A stretch of 5,546 bases of DNA, taken from assembly GCA_017861475.1 (NCBI GenBank), contig JAGFXV010000124.1, positions 1-5,546 on the forward strand. The letters run 5' to 3'. Numbering within the stretch: the first letter of the stretch is position 1; the number at the start of each line of letters is the position of its first letter. The translations under genes were made by a program, and so were the position numbers. Source of the DNA: Bacillota bacterium. Its GTDB lineage: Bacteria > Bacillota > Syntrophomonadia > Syntrophomonadales > Syntrophomonadaceae. This document shows positions 1 to 4,695 of the stretch, piece after piece. The notes below the pieces were generated by a model. It was not told where the DNA came from and ran no database searches. It saw only the letters and a program-made list of their open reading frames with translations.

Positions 1-10
1 AAGAAATTAT

Positions 11-439
11 ATGCGCATTGAATTTCCCAGTCTTCCCGAGAATGTTTCCTTCGCCCGGGCTTGTGTGAGTTCATTTGCTGCTCAGCTGGACTGCACGCTG
101 GAGGAAATTGAAGAAATCAAACTGGTGGTGTCAGAGGCGGTTTCAAACTGCATCATTCACGCTTATAATAGTCGCAGCAATGAAATAATCGTGGTGATGG
201 CCAGTATCGGGGATGAACGCGAACTGGAGATCATGGTGGAAGATTCCGGCAAGGGTATTGCTGATATCATGCAAGCCATGGAACCAACCTACTCCAGTGA
301 TGAGTCCCGAATGGGGATGGGTTTCACCTTTATGAAATCATTTATGGATAACGTTGAAGTAAGGAGCAAAGTCGGGGAAGGAACCAGTGTCACACTACGG
401 CGCACGTTTATGTACCATGACAAAGAAGCGTTAGCTTAG
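11..439 (+). CDS. spoIIAB: Anti-sigma-F factor SpoIIAB (serine kinase)
   Basis: SpoIIAB binds and inhibits the forespore sigma factor SigF. With ATP it phosphorylates the anti-anti-sigma factor SpoIIAA; unphosphorylated SpoIIAA displaces SigF. The 142-residue protein shows the GHKL ATP-binding fold: N box EAVSNCIIHAY at residues 42-52 (catalytic Glu42, Mg-binding Asn46), G1 box DSGKG at 78-82, and G2 glycines in MGMGF at 101-105. Arg16 in SFAR aligns with B. subtilis Arg20, a contact residue for SigF and SpoIIAA. Residues 3-25 align without gaps with B. subtilis SpoIIAB from memory. Start: ATG 11 is used, but the frame is open to base 2 and no ribosome binding site is visible in the ten bases before it, so a start slightly upstream of the window is possible; B. 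subtilis SpoIIAB is four residues longer there. SigF follows closely, as in the standard spoIIAA-spoIIAB-sigF operon, so spoIIAA is expected just outside. Confidence 0.95.
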   Translation: MRIEFPSLPENVSFARACVSSFAAQLDCTLEEIEEIKLVVSEAVSNCIIHAYNSRSNEIIVVMASIGDERELEIMVEDSGKGIADIMQAMEPTYSSDESRMGMGFTFMKSFMDNVEVRSKVGEGTSVTLRRTFMYHDKEALA

Positions 440-441
440 AC

Positions 442-449
442 AAGGGGTG
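442..449 (+). promoter_or_regulatory. Ribosome binding site of sigF, deciding a TTG start
   Basis: AAGGGGTG resembles the complement of the 16S rRNA 3' end. It physically overlaps the GTG at 447 and touches ATG 450, so neither is comfortably spaced. TTG 456 is in the same frame and leaves 8 bases after AAGGGG. This is inference from spacing only. Confidence 0.55.
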
Positions 450-455
450 ATGATA

Positions 456-1184
456 TTGCCCCCGGAAAAAAAATATGATGATAATGAAATGATGGTGAAG
501 CTGGCCCAAAACGGAGATACCGATGCCCGTGCCAAGGTTTACGAAAACAATATCGGGTTAGTGTATATGGTTTTGGAAAGATTTAAAAACAGCTCCTATG
601 AATACGAAGACCTTTTCCAGATCGGATCCATAGGTCTGGTAAAGGCCATTGACAAATTTGATTTTGCCTATAATGTTCGCTTTTCAACTTATGCGGTTCC
701 CATGATTATTGGTGAAATAAAGAAATTTCTGCGTGATGACGGAATTGTCAAAGTGCAGCGAGGCCTCAAGGAAACGTACGGAAAAATACGCTGGGCCCAG
801 GAAAAACTACGCGGCAATCTGGGCCGGGAGCCAGGTATCACAGAGATAGCCAGCCTTTTGGAAATTGAAAAAGAAGAAATCGTCCTGGCTATAGAGGCCT
901 GTCAATCACCAGCCTATATGCAGGATGTAATGCCCGGAGAAAAGGACCAGTTGTCCCTGATCGATAAACTGGCCAATGAAGACGGCAATGTTTTGATGCT
1001 GGAGCAGATGGCTCTGCGTGAAGCTTTGGCCAAACTGGAGGAGCGCGAGAGGGAAGTACTGCTCAGACGATATTTTAAAGATGAGACCCAGATGGTGATC
1101 GCTGAAGATCTTGGGGTATCCCAGGTTCAGGTGTCGCGCATTGAAAAGGCCGCCCTGATCAAGTTAAAAAATCTTCTTGCATAA
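456..1184 (+). CDS. sigF: Forespore RNA polymerase sigma factor SigF
   Basis: SigF is the first compartment-specific sigma factor of sporulation and directs transcription in the forespore. About 242 residues, close to the usual 250-255. Region 2 runs from EDLFQIG (about residue 51) through FSTYAVPMIIGEI to RDDG (93-96) and is nearly identical to B. subtilis SigF as I recall it. Region 3 lies at about 104-160. Region 4 carries EEREREVLLRRYF at 195-207 and the helix-turn-helix TQMVIAEDLGVSQVQVSRIE at 211-230, which reads the -35 element. Start is uncertain: the Shine-Dalgarno-like AAGGGGTGAT (442-451) overlaps GTG 447 and ATG 450, while TTG 456 has proper spacing, so TTG is preferred; GTG 447 would add three residues. 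The 5' end lies 7-16 bases behind spoIIAB, which fits coupled synthesis of sigma factor and its inhibitor. SigG is the closest paralogue; the pairing with spoIIAB settles on SigF. Confidence 0.95.
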   Translation: MPPEKKYDDNEMMVKLAQNGDTDARAKVYENNIGLVYMVLERFKNSSYEYEDLFQIGSIGLVKAIDKFDFAYNVRFSTYAVPMIIGEIKKFLRDDGIVKVQRGLKETYGKIRWAQEKLRGNLGREPGITEIASLLEIEKEEIVLAIEACQSPAYMQDVMPGEKDQLSLIDKLANEDGNVLMLEQMALREALAKLEEREREVLLRRYFKDETQMVIAEDLGVSQVQVSRIEKAALIKLKNLLA

Positions 1185-1216
1185 AAATCCGGCCGTAACA
1201 AAATATATAACCAGAG

Positions 1217-1251
1217 AGGAGAAGGTATCTGTTTGCGCAGATCTTTCTCCT
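1217..1251 (+). promoter_or_regulatory. Imperfect hairpin between sigF and dodecin
   Basis: AGGAGAA (1217-1223) pairs with TTCTCCT (1245-1251), and ATCTG (1227-1231) with CAGAT (1238-1242), with a small internal loop between the two helices and a 6-base apical loop. The following bases are TACATTTTG, not a clean U tract, so it is at best a weak terminator of spoIIA. The 3' arm overlaps CTCCTT (1247-1252), which is also complementary to the dodecin ribosome binding site AAGGAG (1262-1267), so two exclusive pairings are possible. Confidence 0.4.
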
Positions 1252-1274
1252 TACATTTTGAAAGGAGTAATGCA

Positions 1275-1469
1275 ATGCAGATCAAAGTTGCAGAAATCGT
1301 AGGCGAATCCAAAAAGGACTGGCAGGATGCGGTCAAGAATGCAGTTAAGGAAGCTTCTCGTGATCTGGGCAATATTTCCGGGGTGGAAGTCTACAACTGG
1401 ACAGCCAACTGCCAGGATGACCAGATTATCGAATACAAGGCCAACATAAAAATTGCTTATACTGAATAG
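1275..1469 (+). CDS. Dodecin family protein without canonical flavin residues
   Basis: Dodecins are small proteins that assemble into hollow dodecamers; archaeal and several bacterial members store flavins. This one has 64 residues, a normal length, and the family pattern: IVGES at 8-12, an amphipathic helix WQDAVKNAVKEAS at 16-28, NISGVEV at 33-39 and the final strands EYKANIKIAY at 53-62. Start ATG 1275 is supported by AAAGGAG at 1261-1267 with 7 bases of spacing; an in-frame TTG at 1233 would add 14 unlike-family residues and is rejected. Against Halobacterium salinarum dodecin, recalled from memory, it aligns without gaps, but flavin-stacking Trp36 is Gly36 and Gln55 is Lys55. A different Trp sits at 42. 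Flavin binding is therefore doubtful, and the ligand is unknown. It lies 90 bases after sigF and just before a strong terminator, so it may be the last gene of the spoIIA transcript. Confidence 0.88.
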   Translation: MQIKVAEIVGESKKDWQDAVKNAVKEASRDLGNISGVEVYNWTANCQDDQIIEYKANIKIAYTE

Positions 1470-1492
1470 ACTTTGAATCAGTCAATATTTAC

Positions 1493-1539
1493 ACCAATAA
1501 CTTCGTGCCTGGGCAACAGGTACGAAGTTATTGGTTTTT
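1493..1539 (+). terminator. Strong intrinsic terminator after dodecin
   Basis: Thirteen perfect pairs, CCAATAACTTCGT (1494-1506) with ACGAAGTTATTGG (1522-1534), are extended by a G-T pair and CCTG/CAGG (1508-1511 with 1517-1520), closing on the loop GGCAA. TTTTT (1535-1539) follows directly. This should end transcription coming from dodecin, and from sigF if read-through occurs. It separates the spoIIA-dodecin unit from the spoVA unit. Confidence 0.92.
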
Positions 1540-1551
1540 AAAGGGAAAAAC

Positions 1552-1635
1552 ATGGATGATGCGTCAGTTCAAGATTACATCTCAGATTCAGGACAAAGGA
1601 ATGATTTTATCGCCCCTTCACTTCTTCCGCTCTGA
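1552..1635 (+). CDS. Possible 27-residue ORF before spoVAC (doubtful)
   Basis: An ATG at 1552 follows AAGGG (1541-1545) with 6 bases of spacing and opens a 27-codon frame starting MDDASVQDYI and ending in TGA at 1633-1635. I recognise no family. It has no hydrophobic segment or Cys/His motif. It sits between a strong terminator and the spoVA promoter, whose -35 element overlaps its stop codon, and no promoter for it is evident. Chance is the simplest explanation. The rest of 1540-1684 holds only the promoter and leader of spoVAC. Confidence 0.15.
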   Translation: MDDASVQDYISDSGQRNDFIAPSLLPL

Positions 1636-1663
1636 ATAATCTGCCTTGGGTTGGCTCATAATA
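1634..1663 (+). promoter_or_regulatory. Sigma-G-type promoter of the spoVA operon
   Basis: A -35 element GAATA (1634-1638) and a -10 element CATAATA (1657-1663) are separated by exactly 18 bases. Both fit the B. subtilis sigma-G consensus (GHATR, 18 bases, CATWHTA) at every position. B. subtilis spoVA is a known sigma-G operon, which agrees. The -10 lacks the GG expected for sigma-F. Transcription would begin near 1670, leaving a leader of only about 15 bases that is almost entirely the ribosome binding site AAGGGGG (1671-1677) of spoVAC. Confidence 0.85.
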
Positions 1664-1684
1664 TTTTAGCAAGGGGGAAAAAGC

Positions 1685-2149
1685 ATGGATGAAGGCAAGA
1701 GTGAAGAGCTAAAAGCTGCGGAAAAGAAAGAGTATCAGAATCTGGTCAATCAGGTCAAACCCAAACCATCGGTGCTCGCCAATTGCCTGTGGGCTTTTGT
1801 TGTCGGGGGACTGATCTGTGTAATTGCACAAATGATACTGAACTACCTTGTTTCCAAAGGGATGAGTAAAAGCGATGCTGGATCTGCCGTGGCAGTGATC
1901 ATGGTATTTTTGGGAGCTCTGCTGACCGGTATCGGTATCTATGACAAGATCGGCGAAAAGGCGGGAGCCGGTTCGATCGTTCCCATCACCGGCTTTTCCA
2001 ATGTAATTGTGGCATCGGCCTTGGAGTTTAAGCGGGAAGGTTATATATTCGGAGTGGGAGCAAGGATATTCAGCATAGCCGGGCCTACGTTGTTGTTTGG
2101 CTTTACAGCATCAGTGCTGATCGGGCTGATCAGTTACTGGTTCAGATAA
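1685..2149 (+). CDS. spoVAC: Stage V sporulation protein AC (SpoVAC)
   Basis: SpoVAC is an inner-membrane protein of the forespore and part of the channel that moves Ca-dipicolinic acid; the B. subtilis protein behaves as a mechanosensitive channel in germination. The 154-residue protein has a charged, Lys/Glu-rich N-terminus (1-28), then hydrophobic segments at about 33-56 and 67-86, a conserved GIGIYDKIGEKAGAGSIVP block at 82-100 continuing into ITGFSN, and a C-terminal hydrophobic stretch at about 130-152. The block matches the SpoVAC/SpoVAEB family (B. subtilis has GVYDRIGQFAGAGSAVPVTG as I recall). Start ATG 1685 has AAGGGGG 7 bases upstream and lies about 15 bases after the predicted sigma-G start. 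It is the first gene of a spoVAC-spoVAD-spoVAE operon, with 20 bases to spoVAD. Homologues of spoVAA and spoVAB are not present upstream, as in many Clostridia. Confidence 0.95.
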   Translation: MDEGKSEELKAAEKKEYQNLVNQVKPKPSVLANCLWAFVVGGLICVIAQMILNYLVSKGMSKSDAGSAVAVIMVFLGALLTGIGIYDKIGEKAGAGSIVPITGFSNVIVASALEFKREGYIFGVGARIFSIAGPTLLFGFTASVLIGLISYWFR

Positions 2150-2169
2150 ACTGCGAAGGTGAGATTAAA

Positions 2170-3183
2170 ATGACAGCTGCAAGGAAAATTGGACAACAAA
2201 GCGTCAAGTTCTCAAATCCTCCGGTAATAAGTGGCTGGGCCGCGATCGTTGGCCCAAAAGAAGGGCAGGGGCCCTGGGCCAAGGATTTTGATAAAATCCT
2301 GGACGATTATTTATATGGACAAAGCAGCTGGGAAAAGGCTGAAAATATAATTTTGCAGGAAACTGTGCAGACTGCGGTAGCCAAAGCCGGATTGGATACC
2401 ACAGAGGCAGAACTGCTTTTAGCCGGAGATCTGCTCAATCAAATCATTTCGGCCAATTATGCTGCCCGGGAATTGGCAATCCCCTTTCTGGGTCTGTATG
2501 GAGCGTGCTCGACCATGGCGGAATCACTACTACTGGCTGCCATGATGATCGACGCAGGCTTTTTTGAACGGGTGGTAGCAGCAACCTGCAGTCATCACTA
2601 TACAGCTGAACGTCAGTACCGCGCTCCGGTGGAGCAGGGCGTCCAGCCTTCACCCAGTTCCCAGTGGACGGCGACGGCATCAGGAGCCATTCTGGTACAG
2701 CCAGGCGGCAGCGGACCGCGCATCACCTGTGCCACCATCGGCAAAGTTGTTGACATGGGCGTTACCGACAGCGCCAATATGGGTGCCGCCATGGCCCCGG
2801 CAGCGGGCAGTACCATCAAAGCTCATTTTGAAGATACCGGACGGGCAACCGATTATTATGACCTGGTGGTAACCGGTGATCTGGGAGCCGTGGGAATGAA
2901 TCTGGCCAGCCAGTCTTTTATTCAGCAGGGGCTTGTCCCTCCACCAGCCTACAGCGATTGCGGTGTGCTGCTCTACGACGGACTGCCTGACATCAAAGCC
3001 GGCGCGAGCGGATGCGGGTGCTCAGCCGCCATGTTATGCGGACCGTTGTTGAAAAAAATGAGCCGGGGAGAAATAAACCGCTTGTTGTTTGTGGCTACCG
3101 GTGCCCTGATGAGTCCCACCAGCACCTTTCAGGGTGAAAGCATTCCTGGCATAGCCCATGCCCTGGCCATCGAAAACATATAG
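2170..3183 (+). CDS. spoVAD: Stage V sporulation protein AD (SpoVAD)
   Basis: SpoVAD is a soluble, thiolase-fold protein that binds dipicolinic acid on the forespore inner membrane and is needed for its uptake. The 337 residues are the usual length. The N-terminal SVKFSNPPVISGWAAIVGPK (11-30) and GPWAKDFD (34-41) are typical of the family. The thiolase-like nucleophile region reads GLYGACSTMAES (108-119), with Cys113 in the active-site position. SHHYTAERQYRAP (141-153), PSSQWTATASGA (162-173), VVTGDLGAVG (233-242) and SGCGCSAAM (280-288) are further recognisable blocks. There is no signal peptide and no membrane segment. ATG 2170 is preceded by AAGGTGAG (2156-2163) with 6 bases of spacing. 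The family resembles ketoacyl synthases, but the operon and overall sequence make SpoVAD secure; condensing activity is not expected. Confidence 0.97.
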   Translation: MTAARKIGQQSVKFSNPPVISGWAAIVGPKEGQGPWAKDFDKILDDYLYGQSSWEKAENIILQETVQTAVAKAGLDTTEAELLLAGDLLNQIISANYAARELAIPFLGLYGACSTMAESLLLAAMMIDAGFFERVVAATCSHHYTAERQYRAPVEQGVQPSPSSQWTATASGAILVQPGGSGPRITCATIGKVVDMGVTDSANMGAAMAPAAGSTIKAHFEDTGRATDYYDLVVTGDLGAVGMNLASQSFIQQGLVPPPAYSDCGVLLYDGLPDIKAGASGCGCSAAMLCGPLLKKMSRGEINRLLFVATGALMSPTSTFQGESIPGIAHALAIENI

Positions 3184-3225
3184 GCACTGGTTGAACTTGT
3201 TAAAAATATTGGAGGAGGCGGGAAA

Positions 3226-3582
3226 ATGTCATACCTAATGGCTTTTATAATCGGGGGCATTTTGTGCGTTATCGGCCAGCTCGCCATGGATCTGACCAAG
3301 CCCGGTATAACCCCCGGACATATTCTGGTTGGGTTTATTACCGGAGGTGCGATATTAAGCGCTGTAGGGCTATATCAACCACTGGTTGATATAAGCGGGG
3401 CCGGTGCTACCATACCTTTGAGCGGATTTGGCCACAGTCTGGCCCAGGGAGCCATCGCTGGAGTCAAAGAAAAAGGACTTCTCGGTGCCTTTAGCGGCGG
3501 GGTGGCGGCCACTGCTGCAGGGATAACTGCTGCCATTGTTTTTGGCTATTTGGCTGCGGTCATATTCAATCCCAAAGACTAA
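3226..3582 (+). CDS. spoVAE: Stage V sporulation protein AE (SpoVAEb type)
   Basis: This small integral membrane protein is the third member of the minimal SpoVA set for dipicolinic acid transport. At 118 residues it has the usual SpoVAEb length. Hydrophobic segments lie at about 3-22, 31-49, 65-80 (weak) and 91-114, and the C-terminus FNPKD is short and polar. The SGAGATIPLSGFGHSL block (57-72) parallels AGAGSIVPITGFSN of the upstream SpoVAC, since both belong to the same SpoVAC/SpoVAEB family and are likely ancient duplicates. ATG 3226 has a very strong ribosome binding site, GGAGGAGG at 3211-3218. The 42-base gap after spoVAD shows no terminator, so it belongs to the same transcript. No separate spoVAEa or spoVAF follows. 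Confidence 0.93.
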   Translation: MSYLMAFIIGGILCVIGQLAMDLTKPGITPGHILVGFITGGAILSAVGLYQPLVDISGAGATIPLSGFGHSLAQGAIAGVKEKGLLGAFSGGVAATAAGITAAIVFGYLAAVIFNPKD

Positions 3583-3584
3583 TA

Positions 3585-3615
3585 ATCTGTTAACTCTAAA
3601 AAGGTACTAACAGAT
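3585..3615 (+). repeat. 8-bp inverted repeat after spoVAE
   Basis: ATCTGTTA (3585-3592) is the exact reverse complement of TAACAGAT (3608-3615), with a 15-base spacer. No T run follows, because the ribosome binding site of the next gene begins at 3618, so it is not a standard terminator. It could be an operator, a weak RNA hairpin or an mRNA-processing site. The sequence alone cannot decide. Confidence 0.4.
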
Positions 3616-3630
3616 GCAAGGAGGATAACA

Positions 3631-4695
3631 ATGCAGCGAGTGGGCATACCACAGGGACTGTTTTACCATTATTACTATCCTTTGTGGAAAACCTTTTTTG
3701 AAGATCTGGGGGCAGAAGTTGTCTGTTCCGGTCCCACCAACCGTGCAACCGTGGAACAAGGGATTGCTGCAGCGGTAGATGAAAGCTGTTTCCCGGTCAA
3801 AGTATATTTTGGACACGTACAGAAGTTGTGTGCTCTGGGGCTTGACTACATATTCCTGCCCCGGCTGGTAAGTGTGGAGCCGAGGAGTTATATTTGCCCC
3901 AAATTCATGGGTGTGCCGGACATGATCAAAGCCGCGATCCCCAATCTCCCAACTGTCATTGATATGATTGTGGACATGAGCAAAAACAATAAGATATTTG
4001 ATCAGGAGGTTGTAAGAGTAGGAAACTATTTCACCCGGGACCGCCTAGCCATTAAACGGGCTTATCAACATGGGATCGATGAACAGAAAAAGTGTGAGCA
4101 GATCTGCCTTTCCGGATACAGCACCACGGAAGCAATTGCTTTGTGGGAAGGAGAACAAATGGATCTGCCTCCCCGTTATGATCTGCAGATCGGCGTCCTG
4201 GGACATGGGTATTCCTTATACGACCAAACCATCAGCATGAATCTCGTTCAGCGTTTGCGGAACATGGGCTGCCGGGTGTTTTTTACGGAAGGATGCGATC
4301 ATATAAAAATAGAACATGCCGCCGCTACCATGCCCAAAAGGGTTTTCTGGACCTTGGGACGCAAGAACGTGGGGGCAGCTTTGTATTTTTCCCAACAGGA
4401 ACAAATCGACGGCATTATTTATCTGGCGTGTTTTGGCTGCGGTCCGGATTCCATGATCGGTGATCTAATCGAACGCAAAATCAAAGACAAGCCTTTTATG
4501 ATGGTAACTGTTGATGAACATACCGGAGAAGCCGGTATGGTAACCAGGCTGGAAGCATTTTGCGATATGCTGCGCAGAAGGAGGTATGCAGGCAGTGATA
4601 GTAACCTGGCCCCACATGGGGAATATGTATATCGCCCTGCAGGCGTTAATGAACGGTCTGCAACTGGAATTTGTAACTCCTCCGCCGATCAGTAA
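3631..4695 (+). CDS. Acyl-CoA dehydratase activase-related protein, DUF2229/COG3580 type
   Basis: This family is related to the BcrA/BadF/HgdC activases and the (R)-2-hydroxyacyl-CoA dehydratase/benzoyl-CoA reductase proteins; its biochemical role is not established. The N-terminal VGIPQGLFYHYYYPLWKTFF (4-23) is the DUF2229 hallmark. Other blocks are DESCFPVKVYFGH (50-62), LPRLVS (76-81), YICPKFMGVPDM (87-98), ACFGCGPDSM (266-275) and DEHTGEAGMVTRLEAF (295-310). Cys53, Cys89, Cys267 and Cys270 are candidate Fe-S ligands by analogy with the dehydratases. No membrane segment is seen, so it is probably cytoplasmic. ATG 3631 follows AAGGAGG (3618-3624). Family resemblance ends at DMLRRRR (312-318); the last 36 residues are polar, unlike the family, and lie across the start of the next gene. 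A frameshift near 4571-4590 is suspected, with the original stop at 4596-4598. It follows spoVAE by 48 bases with no terminator. Confidence 0.82.
   Translation: MQRVGIPQGLFYHYYYPLWKTFFEDLGAEVVCSGPTNRATVEQGIAAAVDESCFPVKVYFGHVQKLCALGLDYIFLPRLVSVEPRSYICPKFMGVPDMIKAAIPNLPTVIDMIVDMSKNNKIFDQEVVRVGNYFTRDRLAIKRAYQHGIDEQKKCEQICLSGYSTTEAIALWEGEQMDLPPRYDLQIGVLGHGYSLYDQTISMNLVQRLRNMGCRVFFTEGCDHIKIEHAAATMPKRVFWTLGRKNVGAALYFSQQEQIDGIIYLACFGCGPDSMIGDLIERKIKDKPFMMVTVDEHTGEAGMVTRLEAFCDMLRRRRYAGSDSNLAPHGEYVYRPAGVNERSATGICNSSADQ
4578..4584 (+). promoter_or_regulatory. Ribosome binding site of the COG3581-like gene, favouring GTG 4595
   Basis: AAGGAGG is a full-strength site inside the end of the preceding gene. 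It is only one base from ATG 4586, too close for normal initiation, but 10 bases from the in-frame GTG 4595. GTG also gives an N-terminus, MIVTWPHMGN, with the length expected for the family, and sits in GTGA at 4595-4598. Confidence 0.65.

Noticed and set aside
1179..1209. GCATA (1179-1183) followed by AT-rich TATATA as a sigma-F, sigma-G or sigma-A promoter for dodecin
   Set aside because: The -35 fits sigma-F/G, but no -10 at the right spacing matches (no GG for sigma-F, poor fit for sigma-G); the TATATA lacks a TTGACA-like box 16-18 bases upstream.
1233..1274. N-terminal extension of dodecin from TTG 1233 (MRRSFSLHF)
   Set aside because: Dodecins start close to the first beta strand, and ATG 1275 has its own well-spaced ribosome binding site; the extension also lies within the hairpin.
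1127..1372. 81-codon reverse-strand frame over the end of sigF and the start of dodecin
   Set aside because: It is antisense to two well-supported genes, has no family resemblance and spans the intergenic hairpin; it is a shadow frame.
2444..2819. Reverse-strand frames over spoVAD
   Set aside because: Shadows of a highly conserved gene; composition is Pro/Arg-rich without motifs.
3538..3567. CATATTC (3561-3567) as a sigma-G -10 for the activase-like genes
   Set aside because: The bases 18 upstream (GTTTT) do not match the -35 consensus, and the element lies within spoVAE.
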